Shown in pieces: positions 24,752 to 34,293 of a stretch of DNA of 64,000 nucleotides. The notes under the pieces were generated by a model, which searched no databases, was not told the DNA's origin, and worked only from the letters and a program-made list of their open reading frames with translations. Position 1 is the stretch's first letter, and every line of letters begins with the position of its first letter. The DNA lies in assembly GCF_000725485.1 (NCBI RefSeq), contig NZ_JOAG01000016.1, forward strand, positions 1 to 64,000, given 5' to 3'. A program made the translations under genes and the position numbers. The stretch comes from Nonomuraea candida (GTDB taxonomy: Bacteria; Actinomycetota; Actinomycetes; Streptosporangiales; Streptosporangiaceae).

Positions 24752-25183
24752 ATGGCCAACAGCCCCGAGATGCGTGCCTCCGACGGCGACCGTGACCGGG
24801 TGGCCGCCATCCTTCGCGAGCACACCGCGCAGGGCCGCATCACGATGGACGAGTTCAACGAGCGGCTCGAAGCGCTCTACAAGACCAAGACCTACGGCGA
24901 GCTGGCCAAGCTGACGGCCGACCTGCCTGAGGTGGACCTGCGTCACCTGCCCGTCAAGGCCACCGCCGCCGACCCGGCCAAGAAGCAGGGGATGCACCCC
25001 GGCATGCGGGCCGCGTGGGCCGCGTGGGCCGCGGCCAGCGGCATCAACTGGGTCATCTGGTTAATCATCAGCATCACGTCCGGTGACCTGGTCTACCCGT
25101 GGCCGCTGTGGGTCATGGGGCCGTGGGGCATGATCCTGCTGATGAGCACCATCTTCGGGGACAACAAGCCGAAGAACGCCTAG
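24752..25183 (+). CDS. DUF1707 and 2TM-domain membrane protein
   Basis: The first 55 residues (RASDGDRDRVAAILREHTAQGRI, then DEFNERLEALYKTKTYGEL) match the DUF1707/SHOCT-like module frequent in actinomycetes. Two hydrophobic segments follow at roughly 88-107 and 117-135. With the ATG at 24752 the protein has 143 residues; a GTG three codons earlier is also possible. The function is not established for the family; a small membrane protein with a cytoplasmic helical head is what the sequence shows. It lies 17 bp after map and may be cotranscribed. Confidence 0.9.
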   Translation: MANSPEMRASDGDRDRVAAILREHTAQGRITMDEFNERLEALYKTKTYGELAKLTADLPEVDLRHLPVKATAADPAKKQGMHPGMRAAWAAWAAASGINWVIWLIISITSGDLVYPWPLWVMGPWGMILLMSTIFGDNKPKNA

Positions 25184-25189
25184 GGGTTT

Positions 25190-25203
25190 GTGCACTAGTG
25201 CAC
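25190..25203. promoter_or_regulatory. Perfect 14-bp palindrome GTGCACTAGTGCAC
   Basis: GTGCACTAGTGCAC is fully self-complementary and starts 7 bp after the DUF1707 stop, 83 bp before the secreted-protein gene. It looks like a binding site for a dimeric GntR- or MarR-type repressor. No such regulator is in the window. No confident -35/-10 pair was found beside it. Confidence 0.45.
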
Positions 25204-25285
25204 TGTGTGCATTCGTGCGCAGTGCGGATATGTCCGGATTCCTAACGTGAGCGGTGTCGGGAACACGACTCACGGAGGAAACGAC

Positions 25286-25699
25286 ATGCGCAAGGTCTTC
25301 GCAGCCACCGCTCTCGCCGGCTCGATCGCGCTCACCGGTCTCGCCGTCGCCCCCGCCGCGCAGGCCGCCCCGGCTTCCGCCGGCGCGACCCGGGCCGGCG
25401 CCTCGCTGGGCGGCTGGGGCACGTACCACTCCGGCAACCAGAAGGCGTACACGTTCGGCAAGACGTTCCGGTCGGGCGGCCGGGTGCACACCCACTGGCA
25501 CGGCAAGGAGTTCTCGCCGAGGAAGGGCTACGTCTGGTTCCGCTACGAGTTCAAGAACGGCGGCACCGGCAAGCGCTTCTACGGGTGGAACGGGTCGTAC
25601 CAGCACAAGTGGAGCATCAAGGGGATCAAGAAGCTCTACACCTACACCTGCTGGGGCGGCAAGGCCACGTTCTGCGGCCCGTCGCACCGCATCTACTGA
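25286..25699 (+). CDS. Small secreted protein of unknown function
   Basis: The ATG at 25286 follows an excellent GGAGG site and gives 137 residues. Residues 1-32 are a clear Sec signal peptide (MRKVFAATALAG, hydrophobic core, AQA/AP cleavage). The mature part of about 105 residues is rich in Tyr, Trp, Gly, Lys and His (HTHWHGKEFSPRKGYVWFRYEF). It has two cysteines near the C-terminus (TCWGG...FCGP), probably disulfide bonded. It is basic and compact, so an exported peptide-like factor is possible, but I recognise no family. Confidence 0.85.
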   Translation: MRKVFAATALAGSIALTGLAVAPAAQAAPASAGATRAGASLGGWGTYHSGNQKAYTFGKTFRSGGRVHTHWHGKEFSPRKGYVWFRYEFKNGGTGKRFYGWNGSYQHKWSIKGIKKLYTYTCWGGKATFCGPSHRIY

Positions 25700-25790
25700 C
25701 CCGGCCGTCACCGTCAGGGCCCGCCGAGCTGCTCGCGGCGGGCCTTCGGTCATGTCCGGAGAGGCGTCGGGCGGCCGGGGTGTCAAGCGA

Positions 25791-25870
25791 CGCGGGTGTC
25801 GGGAGGCGCGGGTGTCGGGAGGCACGGGTGTCGAGAGGCGCGGGTGTCGAGAGGCGCGGGTGTCGAGCGG
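25791..25870. repeat. 16-bp tandem repeat upstream of infA
   Basis: Five consecutive 16-bp units CGCGGGTGTCGGGAGG (with G/A changes) occupy 25791-25870, with a degraded continuation to about 25885. They lie in the 431-bp gap 25700-26130. Beyond them, TACACT hexamers at 25929-25934 and 25993-25998 could be -10 boxes for infA, but neither has a good -35. No gene is seen in the gap. Confidence 0.8.
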
Positions 25871-26130
25871 GTGCCGAGAGGTGCGGCGGGGCGGGCGTCA
25901 AGGGGCGTCGGGCATGACCGGCGTGGGGTACACTCGGACATGGTTGTGTCAGGACACCTGGCACGCGTTTCGCGTTTTTGGCTCAGGTGTCGTACACTCC
26001 TTAGTCGGCTCACTATGACTTGTCACGCGTCGGCGGTCTTTGCCGATCGCCGCTCTCTTCGAAGCGTGAAGGTCGCGGCTGCGTAGTGAACCGGAGCCTC
26101 AGACGACCGATCAGTGAAACGCGAGGAATT

Positions 26131-26352
26131 TTGGCCAAGAAAGACGGCGCCATCGAGATCGAGGGCACTGTGGTCGAATCGCTCCCGAACGCCATGTTCC
26201 GGGTGCAGCTCGACAACGGCCACAAAGTCCTGGCCCATATCAGCGGACGGATGCGGATGCACTACATCCGAATCCTCCCCGACGACCGGGTCGTCGTTGA
26301 ACTGAGCCCCTACGACCTGAGTCGTGGGCGGATCGTCTACCGATACAAGTAA
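26131..26352 (+). CDS. infA: Translation initiation factor IF-1
   Basis: IF-1 occupies the A site of the 30S subunit during initiation. The start is TTG at 26131, 5-6 nt after CGAGGA, which gives exactly the family length of 73 residues ([22 protein letters not shown] to GRIVYRYK). The open frame extends upstream to 26020, but those residues are not conserved. The OB-fold residues [17 protein letters not shown] are intact. It begins the alpha operon with rpmJ 22 bp downstream. Confidence 0.96.
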   Translation: MAKKDGAIEIEGTVVESLPNAMFRVQLDNGHKVLAHISGRMRMHYIRILPDDRVVVELSPYDLSRGRIVYRYK

Positions 26353-26374
26353 GACGTCTGAGGAACAAAGGACA

Positions 26375-26488
26375 ATGAAGGTAAAGCCGAGCGTCAAGAA
26401 GATCTGCGACAAGTGCAAGGTGATCCGCCGGCACGGTCGCGTCATGGTGATCTGCGACAACCTGCGCCACAAGCAGCGTCAGGGCTAG
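26375..26488 (+). CDS. rpmJ: 50S ribosomal protein L36
   Basis: This 37-residue protein is [20 protein letters not shown] followed by [17 protein letters not shown]. Cys11, Cys14, Cys27 and His32 form the zinc ribbon, so it is the zinc-dependent form. The ATG follows AGGAACAAAGGAC. It is too short for many gene finders but unmistakable. Confidence 0.97.
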   Translation: MKVKPSVKKICDKCKVIRRHGRVMVICDNLRHKQRQG

Positions 26489-26751
26489 TCGCCGCAAGGC
26501 TTCTCCGAGTCCGCCCCGTCAGGGTGCGGGCTCGACGCATGAGGAGCCTGTAACAGTTGGCGCGTCTCACACCTGAACAGGCGGCGAGCACCACGGCGCC
26601 CCGCGCGAGCGGAGCCCGGTGGCCCGGATCACCGGGCCGCGTGCCGAACCGTTCAGGAGACCCCCGGTCGGAGGCCGGGGCCCTCACCCCGGGCATGGGG
26701 AGGGGTAGTGCGGCGTAAGACCTCCGCCACAAAGAAGGAGAATGCCCGACC
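26489..26751 (+). other. rpmJ-rpsM spacer with hairpins
   Basis: This 263-bp spacer is long for the alpha operon. It holds GGCCCGG-ATCA-CCGGGCC (26621-26638) and CCCCGG/CCGGGG (26662-26680), then further C/G runs that could pair alternatively. The rpsM ribosome binding site AAGGAG is at its end. In E. coli this region carries the S4-regulated leader; any such role here is inference. Confidence 0.45.
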
Positions 26752-27132
26752 ATGGCTCGCCTGGTTGGCGTCGACCTCCCCCGCGACAAGCGGCTGGAGA
26801 TCGCTCTCACCTACATCTACGGAATCGGCCGCACCCGCGCCCAGGAGATCCTCCAGGCGACCGGCGTGAGCGGCGACCTGCGTGTGCACCAGCTCAGCGA
26901 CACCGAGCTCGTCCCGATGCGTGACTACATCGAGGCGAACTTCAAGATCGAGGGTGACCTGCGCCGCGAGGTCCAGGCCGACATTCGTCGCAAGATCGAA
27001 ATCGGTTGCTACCAGGGCATCCGGCACCGCAAGGGCCTGCCCGTGCACGGTCAGCGCACGCAGACCAACGCGCGCACCCGCAAGGGCAAGAAGAAGACCG
27101 TCGCCGGCAAGAAGAAGCCCGGTAAGAAGTAG
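26752..27132 (+). CDS. rpsM: 30S ribosomal protein S13
   Basis: S13 (126 residues, [26 protein letters not shown]) contacts P-site tRNA and the 50S subunit in bridge B1. The C-terminal Lys-rich tail ([16 protein letters not shown]) is normal. The ribosome binding site is AAGGAG. Confidence 0.97.
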   Translation: MARLVGVDLPRDKRLEIALTYIYGIGRTRAQEILQATGVSGDLRVHQLSDTELVPMRDYIEANFKIEGDLRREVQADIRRKIEIGCYQGIRHRKGLPVHGQRTQTNARTRKGKKKTVAGKKKPGKK

Positions 27133-27177
27133 TCCACGCAGCCGCGGGACCGAAGACCTCAGGAGTGAAGGCAAGCA

Positions 27178-27582
27178 ATGCCTCCTAAGAGCCGCCAGGG
27201 TGCGCCTAAGAAGGTGCGCCGCAAGGAGAAGAAGAACGTCGCTCACGGGCACGCCCACATCAAGAGCACGTTCAACAACACGATCGTCTCGATCACCGAC
27301 CCGAACGGGAACGTGATCTCCTGGGCCAGCGCCGGCCACGTGGGTTTCAAGGGCTCCCGTAAGTCCACCCCGTTCGCCGCCCAGATGGCCGCCGAGAACG
27401 CCGCCCGCCGCGCCATGGAGCACGGCATGCGCAAGGTCGACGTCTTCGTCAAGGGTCCCGGCTCCGGCCGCGAGACCGCGATCCGCTCGCTGCAGGCCAC
27501 CGGCCTGGAGGTGGGTTCGATCCAGGACGTCACCCCGGTTCCGCACAACGGTTGCCGGCCGCCGAAGCGCCGCCGCGTCTGA
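27178..27582 (+). CDS. rpsK: 30S ribosomal protein S11
   Basis: S11 (134 residues) forms part of the platform near the E site. The core [19 protein letters not shown] and C-terminal [16 protein letters not shown] are fully conserved. It is 45 bp after rpsM and 23 bp before rpsD. Confidence 0.97.
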   Translation: MPPKSRQGAPKKVRRKEKKNVAHGHAHIKSTFNNTIVSITDPNGNVISWASAGHVGFKGSRKSTPFAAQMAAENAARRAMEHGMRKVDVFVKGPGSGRETAIRSLQATGLEVGSIQDVTPVPHNGCRPPKRRRV

Positions 27583-27605
27583 TTTAGCCCAGGAGATACA
27601 GAGAA

Positions 27606-28232
27606 ATGGCTCGTTACACGGGCGCGGACTGCAAGCTCTGCCGTCGCGAGAAGACCAAGCTCTTCCTCAAGGGCAGCAAGTGCGAATCCGCCAAGTGCCC
27701 CATCGAGATCCGTCCTTACCCCCCGGGTGAGCACGGCCGCGGACGCCCCAAGGAGTCCGAGTACCAGCTTCAGCTTCGCGAGAAGCAGAAGACCCGCCGC
27801 ATCTACGGCGTCCTCGAGAAGCAGTTCCACAACTACTACGAGGAGGCCGCCGGCCGGACGGGCAAGTCGGGTGAGGTGCTGCTCCAGATCCTGGAGAGCC
27901 GTCTCGACAACGTCGTCTACCGCGCCGGTTTCGCCCAGTCGCGCGACGCCGCCCGCCAGCAGGTCCGTCACGGGCACTTCCTGGTGAACGGCAAGAAGGT
28001 CGACATCCCGTCCTACCGCGTGCGCGAGCACGACATCATCGAGGTCCGCGAGACCAAGCGCAACCTGATGCCGTATGAGGTGGCCCGCGCCACCGCCGGC
28101 GAGCGCACGGTCCCCGCGTGGCTCGGCGTCGTGCCGGAGAAGCTCCGCGTCCTGGTTCACCAGCTGCCGGTCCGCCAGCAGATCGACACCCAGGTCCAGG
28201 AGCAGCTCATCGTCGAGTACTACTCGAAGTGA
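27606..28232 (+). CDS. rpsD: 30S ribosomal protein S4, zinc form
   Basis: S4 (208 residues) initiates 30S assembly and in E. coli represses the alpha operon. This copy carries Cys9, Cys12, Cys26 and Cys31 in the N-terminal domain, the zinc-binding form. The S4 RNA-binding domain (LESRLDNVVYRAGFAQSRDAARQQV) is intact. It is followed directly by a strong hairpin. Confidence 0.97.
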   Translation: MARYTGADCKLCRREKTKLFLKGSKCESAKCPIEIRPYPPGEHGRGRPKESEYQLQLREKQKTRRIYGVLEKQFHNYYEEAAGRTGKSGEVLLQILESRLDNVVYRAGFAQSRDAARQQVRHGHFLVNGKKVDIPSYRVREHDIIEVRETKRNLMPYEVARATAGERTVPAWLGVVPEKLRVLVHQLPVRQQIDTQVQEQLIVEYYSK

Positions 28233-28240
28233 GCCTCGGT

Positions 28241-28264
28241 CGGGGTGCGGATTTCCGCACCCCG
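28241..28264 (+). terminator. Hairpin between rpsD and rpoA
   Basis: A perfect 10-bp stem CGGGGTGCGG/CCGCACCCCG with an ATTT loop begins 8 bp after the rpsD stop. Beyond it a GTGGCG/CGCCAC arm pair (28283-28306) and TATAGC (28292-28297) could belong to an rpoA leader or promoter. It may let rpoA be expressed separately from the ribosomal genes. Confidence 0.7.
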
Positions 28265-28329
28265 GCTACGCTTTATATCGGAGTGGCGTCATATAGCGGT
28301 CGCCACACGAAACAGGGGAGAACCCGCAC

Positions 28330-29346
28330 ATGCTGATCGCTCAGCGCCCGACTCTTCTCGAAGAGTCGATCGACGAGACCCGGTCCCGCTTCGTCATCGA
28401 GCCGCTGGAGCCGGGCTTCGGCTACACCATCGGCAACTCGCTGCGCCGCACGCTGCTGTCGTCCATCCCGGGCGCGGCCGTGACGAGCATCCGCATCGAG
28501 GGCGTGCTGCACGAGTTCTCGACGGTTCCCGGGGTCAAGGAAGACGTCACCGACATCATCCTCAACCTCAAGGAGCTCGTCGTCTCGTCCGAGCACGACG
28601 AGCCGGTCGTGATGTACCTGCGCAAGCAGGGCCCGGGTGAGGTCACCGCCGCCGACATCGCGCCGCCGGCCGGTGTCGAGGTGCACAACCCCGAGCTGCG
28701 CATCGCCACGCTCAACGGCAAGGCCAAGCTGGAGATGGAGCTGACCGTCGAGCGCGGTCGCGGCTACGTCTCCGCCGCCCAGAACAAGCAGCCGGGCCAG
28801 GAGATCGGCCGGATCCCGATCGACTCCATCTACTCCCCGGTGCTCAAGGTCACGTACAAGGTCGAGGCGACCCGAGTCGAGCAGCGCACCGACTTCGACC
28901 GCCTCATCCTCGACGTCGAGACCAAGCCCGCCATGAAGCCGCGCGACGCCGTGGCCTCCGCGGGCAAGACGCTCGTCGAGCTCTTCGGCCTGGCCCGCGA
29001 GCTCAACGTCGAGGCCGAGGGCATCGACATCGGCCCGTCGCCGACCGACGCCGCCCTGGCCGCCGACCTGGCGCTGCCGATCGAGGAGCTCAACCTCACC
29101 GTGCGCTCCTACAACTGCCTCAAGCGCGAGGGCATCCACACCGTGGGTGAGCTCGTCGCCCGCAGTGAGCAGGACCTGCTCGACATCCGCAACTTCGGCG
29201 CCAAGTCGATCGAAGAGGTCAAGCAGAAGCTGCACGAGATGTCGCTGGCGCTCAAGGACTCCCCGCCCGGGTTCGACCCGAGCGCGGTGGCCGGCGGCGG
29301 CTACGACGACGACGACAGCGCGTACGTCGAGACCGAGCAGTACTGA
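28330..29346 (+). CDS. rpoA: DNA-directed RNA polymerase alpha subunit
   Basis: Alpha (338 residues) dimerises to nucleate RNA polymerase assembly. The N-terminal domain includes [22 protein letters not shown]. The C-terminal domain ([31 protein letters not shown]), which binds UP elements and activators, lies at about 256-310. It ends in an acidic Gly/Asp/Glu tail. The ATG follows GGGGAGAAC. Confidence 0.98.
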   Translation: MLIAQRPTLLEESIDETRSRFVIEPLEPGFGYTIGNSLRRTLLSSIPGAAVTSIRIEGVLHEFSTVPGVKEDVTDIILNLKELVVSSEHDEPVVMYLRKQGPGEVTAADIAPPAGVEVHNPELRIATLNGKAKLEMELTVERGRGYVSAAQNKQPGQEIGRIPIDSIYSPVLKVTYKVEATRVEQRTDFDRLILDVETKPAMKPRDAVASAGKTLVELFGLARELNVEAEGIDIGPSPTDAALAADLALPIEELNLTVRSYNCLKREGIHTVGELVARSEQDLLDIRNFGAKSIEEVKQKLHEMSLALKDSPPGFDPSAVAGGGYDDDDSAYVETEQY

Positions 29347-29355
29347 TTCACCGTC

Positions 29356-29413
29356 AGCCCCCGCGTCTGATCGCGGGGGCTCAATAACGGACCGCGCCTG
29401 CGACCGCGGTCCG
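29356..29413 (+). terminator. Tandem hairpins between rpoA and rplQ
   Basis: The first is a perfect 10-bp stem AGCCCCCGCG/CGCGGGGGCT (29356-29381); the second a perfect 9-bp stem CGGACCGCG/CGCGGTCCG (29388-29413). Together they occupy half of the 123-bp spacer. Partial termination or RNA processing here could set the rpoA to rplQ ratio. Confidence 0.7.
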
Positions 29414-29469
29414 GCCCGACTCCGGTACCTGGTACGGCCGGGGCGGGTTAACCCAGGAGGAGAAAGACC

Positions 29470-30039
29470 ATGCCCAAGCCCACCAAGGGTGCACGTCTTG
29501 GCGGCAGCCCGGCGCACGAGCGGCTGATCCTGGCCAACCTGGCCACGGACCTGTTCCGCCACGGCAAGATCCGCACGACGGTCGCGAAGGCCAAGCGCCT
29601 GCGTCCGCTGGCCGAGCGCCTGATCACCAAGGCGAAGAAGGGCGACATCCACAACCGGCGTCAGGTCCTGACCGTCGTTCGGGACAAGGGCGTCGTGCAC
29701 CACCTCTTCACCGAGCTGGCGACGACGTTCGCCGAGCGGCCCGGTGGTTACACCCGGATCACCAAGATCGGTGCGCGTAAGGGCGACAACGCGCCCATGG
29801 CGGTCATCGAGCTGGTGACCGAGCCGCTGAACGGCGTCACGACCCGCCGCGTCGAGGCCCCGGCCGCCGCCGCGCCGGCCGCGACGGAGGAGGAGACCAA
29901 GGCCGAGGCCCCCGAGGCCGCCGCCGAGGAGACCCCCGCCGCCGAGGCTCCGGCCGCCGAGTCCGCCGAGTCCGCTGAGTCCGCTGAGGCTTCCGAGGCC
30001 AAGGCCGAGGCTCCCGAGGCGAAGAAGGACGAGGCCTGA
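29470..30039 (+). CDS. rplQ: 50S ribosomal protein L17 with long acidic tail
   Basis: L17 (189 residues) lies near the tunnel exit. The core [29 protein letters not shown] to about residue 120 is standard. The last 60-odd residues are an Ala/Glu/Pro/Ser low-complexity tail with SAESAE repeats, longer than in most bacteria but known in actinomycetes. The ribosome binding site is AGGAGGAGAAAG. It ends the alpha operon. Confidence 0.96.
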   Translation: MPKPTKGARLGGSPAHERLILANLATDLFRHGKIRTTVAKAKRLRPLAERLITKAKKGDIHNRRQVLTVVRDKGVVHHLFTELATTFAERPGGYTRITKIGARKGDNAPMAVIELVTEPLNGVTTRRVEAPAAAAPAATEEETKAEAPEAAAEETPAAEAPAAESAESAESAEASEAKAEAPEAKKDEA

Positions 30040-30083
30040 TCCGTCAGGCCGCGTGAGTGTGCCTGATCTTTGAGGCCGCATGA

Positions 30084-30121
30084 GACGGGCCCGGACCCCC
30101 TGACGGGGGTTCGGGCCCGTC
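30084..30121 (+). terminator. alpha operon terminator
   Basis: A 17-bp stem (30084-30100 with 30105-30121, one G-T pair) on a TGAC loop is one of the strongest hairpins in the window. It lies 44 bp after rplQ and ends 21 bp before truA, so truA may have its own promoter or depend on read-through. Confidence 0.88.
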
Positions 30122-30142
30122 GCCATTCCTAGGAGGATCATC

Positions 30143-31024
30143 GTGGTACGGCTCCGCCTCGATCTCGCGTACGACGGGACCGACTTCTCGGGCTGGGCCA
30201 GGCAGCCGGGGCTGCGCACCGTGCAGGGGGAGATCGAGCAGGCGCTCGGCCGGATCCTGCGCCTGGGCGGGCCCGCCATGCTGACCGTGGCCGGGCGCAC
30301 GGACGCGGGGGTGCACGCGCGCGGGCAGGTGGCCCACGTGGACGTGCCGGAGGCCGCGCTGGGGGAGCTCGACGGGAACCGGGGGCCCCTGGGCGTGGAC
30401 GAGCGGCTCTCTGCGCTCGTGCGGCGGCTCGGCGGTGTCCTGGAGCCGGACGTACGCGTTCACCGGGTCACGGTGGCTCCTGAGGGCTTCGACGCCCGGT
30501 TCTCGGCGATGTTCCGGCGGTACGCGTACCGGGTGAGCGACGCCGCCGGCGGCGTGGACCCGCTGCTGCGGCGCGAGGTGGTCTGGCACAACCGGCCGCT
30601 GAACCTCGCCGCGCTGAACGCCGCCGCCGCGCTGCTGCTCGGCGAGCACGACTTCGCGGCGTACTGCAAGCGGCGCGAGGGCGCCACGACGATCAGGGAG
30701 CTGCAGCGGCTGGAGTGGGCCCGCCGGCCCGACGGGGTGCTGGAGGCGACCGTGGTGGCGGACGCGTTCTGCCACTCGATGGTGCGGGCGCTGGTCGGGT
30801 CGTTGCTGGCGGCCGGCGACGGGCGGCGGCCGGTGGAGTGGCCGGGCGAGGTGCTGGCGCGGGGCGTGCGTGACTCGGGGGTGCACGTCGCGCCGGCGCA
30901 CGGGTTGTGCCTGGAAGAGGTGGGCTATCCGCCGGAGCCGGAACTCGCCGCGCGGGCCCTGGCCACGCGGCGAGTGCGTACGGCCGGCTCAGCCCTTGGT
31001 GGCGCGGCGCTCGAGGACGAGTGA
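30143..31024 (+). CDS. truA: tRNA pseudouridine(38-40) synthase
   Basis: TruA modifies uridines 38-40 in the anticodon stem-loop. The 293 residues include the catalytic Asp in [17 protein letters not shown] and the conserved [16 protein letters not shown]. The GTG follows AGGAGG at 7 nt. An internal stretch of about 10 residues ([10 protein letters not shown]) is an insertion. The 3' end overlaps by 36 nt the 3' end of the minus-strand gene at 30989. Confidence 0.96.
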   Translation: MVRLRLDLAYDGTDFSGWARQPGLRTVQGEIEQALGRILRLGGPAMLTVAGRTDAGVHARGQVAHVDVPEAALGELDGNRGPLGVDERLSALVRRLGGVLEPDVRVHRVTVAPEGFDARFSAMFRRYAYRVSDAAGGVDPLLRREVVWHNRPLNLAALNAAAALLLGEHDFAAYCKRREGATTIRELQRLEWARRPDGVLEATVVADAFCHSMVRALVGSLLAAGDGRRPVEWPGEVLARGVRDSGVHVAPAHGLCLEEVGYPPEPELAARALATRRVRTAGSALGGAALEDE

Positions 31025-34000
31025 CAGCTCGTCCCTGAACGCGCCGCTGACCTTGGGCAGCGTCTTGTCATCCGGCTTCGGGGTGCGGCCGTCGGCGTGG
31101 GTGGCGTAGCTGAACACGATGTACCTGCCCCAGACCAGGCCCGCCGCGTAACCGCCCGCGATGTGCACGCGCTCGCCGCCCGAGCCCGCGGCGCCGGGCA
31201 GCCCGCGGAACCAGACGTTGCGGCCGAGGTCCTTCGCCCCGTCGGCGGTGGCGGCGGCGTTGTTGTCGGGCAGCACCGCGATGCCGGTGGTGACGGCGTA
31301 GCGGCGCTTGCCGTCCACGTACGTCGCCCGCAGCACCCGGCTGCACTTCTGCTCCTTCAGCGCGTCGGCGAACGCGCCGGTGGCCGCCTTCTCGCAGGTC
31401 GTCTCCATGTCGGCCTTGACCCGGGTGAACGTCGTGCCCGCCGCGCTCACCTTCTTCTTCGGGAACGCCTCCGACAGCGACAACTTCTGCGGGTCGGTCG
31501 CCTCCGAGTCGAGGACGGACGTGCCGGCTGCCGTGCCGGACGCGTCGGTGGACGGGGTGGCGGCCGGCGTCGAACTCGCCGCCGGCGTCGGTGACGTCGT
31601 GATGCCGGCGGCGGCCGTGGGCGTCGGCGCGCTGACGGCCTGGAAGGCGAAGAAGCCGCCCGTCGCCACGCCCGCCAGGGCCAGGGCGCCCACCGTCACC
31701 AGCAGGGCGCGCTTGCTCTTGGGCGGCGGGGGCGGAGGTGGGGGCTGGGTCTGGAACGGAGGTTGCTTGAACGCGCCCGCCGGGAAGGCCGGGGCGCCCT
31801 TCTGCTGCTGTGCGGGCAGGTTCAGGGAGGTGGAGGGGCGCTGGCCCCAGGTGTCTCTGGAAAACGGGAGCTCGGGCAGTTTGTCACCGGTTGCGGGTGT
31901 GGGGGGCCAGACGGGTACGTCGCCTGGCTCCGGTGGACGGGTGGACGGATTCACCGGCGGCCGGCCCGCCGGGTCGGTGGGCGGGCCGTCCGGATCGGTC
32001 GGGTCGGCCGGGTTGGCGGGGCCTTCGGAGGCTCTGACGCCTCTGAGGTCTTTGTCTTCCTTGGAGTCTTTGGGGCCGTTCGGCTGACCGGCGGGGCCGG
32101 TGGCCGGCTCGGCGGGGTGGCCGGTCGGACCCGCTGCCGGGTCGGTGGGGTGGGCGGTTGGAGCGGTGGCCGGGCCTGCGGTGGGGCTGTCGGCTGGGCC
32201 GGTCGGGGTGGTGGCCGGGGCGGCTGGACCGGCTGGGGTGGTGGTTGGGCCGGCGCCTGCGGTGCCGGCTGGGGTGCCGGCTGGGGTGGCGGCCGGGGTG
32301 GCGGCGCCGCGCTTGGCCGCCTCCGGGTCGAAGTAGTGGGCCGGGTGGTTGCCTGGCTGGGGCAGGGCCGGGCGGGTGATGTCCTCGTGCGTGTAGGACT
32401 CGGCCTCGTCCTGGTCGGCCGCCGCCACGGGGATTGCGAGGGGGGCACCGCTCTGCCCGCCCTCGGCGCCGGGGCGACCGGTCTCCGTGGGGTCGGTGGG
32501 GTAGGCGTCCTGCTGGTCGGGGGCGCCCGGGCGCGGGGACGGCGGTCGGACGGCACCCTGAGCTTCGGGTCGGACGGCACCCTGAGCTTCGGGTCGGACG
32601 GGGCCCTGGCCTGCCGGTCGGGTGGCGTCCTGGGCTCCCGGGCCGGTGAAGCCTTCTGAGGCGGTGGCGTTCGGGTCGAAGGGCGGAGGGAGGCTCGGCT
32701 CGTCCGGCTCGGCCTCCAACTCGCCCGTGGCGGCGGGCCAGGGCGGCATGGGGTGCGGGTCGGTGACGGGTGCGGGCCACACCGGCATGCCGGCCGCGGC
32801 GGCGGTGAACGCGGGCGGCGGCTCCCAGGACGGAGCGCCCGGCACCGGGTTCGCCGGCCAGCGGCTCGTCTGCCGGCCATGGTCTTCCATGGGCTCGTTC
32901 CACGGGCGGATGTCACGCAGGCGTCCCGGCCGGGTCCGGTCGTCCTCCCCTTGGGCCGGAGCCTGGGCAGGACGCACCTGACGCGGCTCCGTGTGACCGG
33001 ACTGCGGGTGGCCCGGCTGTGGGTGGCCCGGCTGTGGGTGACCGGGTTGCGGGTGATCGGGCTGCGGGTGACCTGGGTGTGGCTGGGCCGGGTGGGCCTG
33101 GAAGTGGGCCTGTCCGGGCCAAGGCCGGCCGGCCTCGGGCGTCCCGAACGGCGGGTGACCCGCTGCCTCGGATGCGCCCAATGGTGGGTGGGCCTCGGCC
33201 GTCCCGAATCGTGGGTGACTTGCCGTCTCAGCCGCGCCGAACGGTGGGCGGGCCTCGGATGTGCCGAATGGTGGGTGGGCCTCGGGCGCGCCGATCGGTG
33301 GGTGGTCGGCTGCCTCGGGTGTCCCGAACGGTGGATGGCCGGCCTCGGGCGCACCCGATGGCGGGTGGGCCTGGGGCGCCCCGAAGGGCGGGTGGTCGGC
33401 CTGAGACGTGAAGAAGTGCCCGGGGGCGGCGGCCGGGCCGCTCGGTCCCTGGCCTGTGGGCGGATCGAAGGGCGGCCGGCCTGTGGCCGGAGTGAACGGC
33501 TCCTCGCCCGCGGGAGGAGCGAACGGCCCCGGAACTGCGGGCGGGGCGAAAGGGGCCGGGCCTGCGGGTGCGGCGAGAGGCCCCTGACCCGTGGGTGCGG
33601 CGAATGGCTGCTGGTCGGCGGGTGGGCCGAACGGCTCCTCGCCCGAGGGGGGAGCGAACGGCTGCCGGCCTGCGGGCGGAGCGAACGGTCCTTGACCGGC
33701 GGGTGGAGCGAATGCTCCTTGGGCCGGGGGTGAAGCGAACGGCCCTTGGGCTGCCGGGGCGAAGGGGCCCTGGCCCGAGGACGGAGCGAAGGGGCCCTGG
33801 CCCGAGGACGGAGCGAAGGGGCCCTGGCCCGAGGGCGGGGTGAAGGGGCCCTGGGCCGGGGTGGAGGGGGCCTGGGTGGTGGCCGAGGTGAGGAGAGGGG
33901 GAGCGACGTTGGGGTGGGTGGGGTCGGAGAACCAGTCGTAGGCGGCGTCGCCGCCCGGCACCTCCCACGACGGGGTGCCGGGCGGCTCTTCCTGATCGGG

Positions 34001-34195
34001 CATGTCGGACGGCGCTCCCCGGAAGGCGGGAACGGTGGAGCGCGTCTCGGCATCCGCCGCCTCGTCGGATGGAGTGATCGCCGGTGGGACGTCTCGCCCG
34101 TGGGTCTGACCGAAGCTCGGCGGTGGCGTCGCGGGGACGGCCGAGCCATCGGCCTGCCTGCGATCGTGCTCAGACCCGGGTTCCTGGCCACGCAT
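30989..34195 (-). CDS. Pro/Gly-rich single-pass membrane protein, paralog A
   Basis: This 1068-residue protein has three parts. About 830 N-terminal residues are low complexity, with tandem repeats such as [14 protein letters not shown] and PPFGTSEA. One membrane helix follows at about 832-854 ([22 protein letters not shown]) after a KSKR stop. The C-terminal domain (about 900-1068) is predicted extracytoplasmic, with Cys934 and Cys951. It shares its layout and its C-terminal pattern ([27 protein letters not shown]) with the upstream gene at 34294. Function is unknown. The ATG has no ribosome binding site but a TAGGCT box 6 nt upstream, so it is probably leaderless. Confidence 0.87.
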   Translation of the reverse strand: MRGQEPGSEHDRRQADGSAVPATPPPSFGQTHGRDVPPAITPSDEAADAETRSTVPAFRGAPSDMPDQEEPPGTPSWEVPGGDAAYDWFSDPTHPNVAPPLLTSATTQAPSTPAQGPFTPPSGQGPFAPSSGQGPFAPSSGQGPFAPAAQGPFASPPAQGAFAPPAGQGPFAPPAGRQPFAPPSGEEPFGPPADQQPFAAPTGQGPLAAPAGPAPFAPPAVPGPFAPPAGEEPFTPATGRPPFDPPTGQGPSGPAAAPGHFFTSQADHPPFGAPQAHPPSGAPEAGHPPFGTPEAADHPPIGAPEAHPPFGTSEARPPFGAAETASHPRFGTAEAHPPLGASEAAGHPPFGTPEAGRPWPGQAHFQAHPAQPHPGHPQPDHPQPGHPQPGHPQPGHPQSGHTEPRQVRPAQAPAQGEDDRTRPGRLRDIRPWNEPMEDHGRQTSRWPANPVPGAPSWEPPPAFTAAAAGMPVWPAPVTDPHPMPPWPAATGELEAEPDEPSLPPPFDPNATASEGFTGPGAQDATRPAGQGPVRPEAQGAVRPEAQGAVRPPSPRPGAPDQQDAYPTDPTETGRPGAEGGQSGAPLAIPVAAADQDEAESYTHEDITRPALPQPGNHPAHYFDPEAAKRGAATPAATPAGTPAGTAGAGPTTTPAGPAAPATTPTGPADSPTAGPATAPTAHPTDPAAGPTGHPAEPATGPAGQPNGPKDSKEDKDLRGVRASEGPANPADPTDPDGPPTDPAGRPPVNPSTRPPEPGDVPVWPPTPATGDKLPELPFSRDTWGQRPSTSLNLPAQQQKGAPAFPAGAFKQPPFQTQPPPPPPPPKSKRALLVTVGALALAGVATGGFFAFQAVSAPTPTAAAGITTSPTPAASSTPAATPSTDASGTAAGTSVLDSEATDPQKLSLSEAFPKKKVSAAGTTFTRVKADMETTCEKAATGAFADALKEQKCSRVLRATYVDGKRRYAVTTGIAVLPDNNAAATADGAKDLGRNVWFRGLPGAAGSGGERVHIAGGYAAGLVWGRYIVFSYATHADGRTPKPDDKTLPKVSGAFRDELSLVLERRATKG
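33761..33841. repeat. 27-bp tandem repeat in paralog A
   Basis: Three 27-bp units starting GAAGGGGCCCTGGCCCGAGG (33761, 33788, 33815) encode the QGPFAPSSG repeats; the first two are identical. Imperfect copies continue on both sides. They are in frame, so copy-number change would not break the gene. Confidence 0.85.
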
Positions 34196-34201
34196 AGCTG
34201 G

Positions 34202-34207
34202 AGCCTA
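34202..34207 (-). promoter_or_regulatory. -10 box for leaderless paralog A
   Basis: On the minus strand TAGGCT is followed by 6 nt and then the ATG at 34195. This is the spacing of leaderless actinobacterial promoters, with transcription starting at or within a base of the A of ATG. Confidence 0.6.
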
Positions 34208-34293
34208 GCGAGAGTAGCGAGATCGTTATGTCGGTATGGATGTTCCCAGGAGCATCAGGCGTCCCGTTCGTCACTTTTGGCGCGCAAAGCCGG

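Noticed and set aside
33761..33841. CRISPR-like array
   Set aside because: The repeats are adjacent in-frame coding repeats with no spacers, and no cas genes are present.
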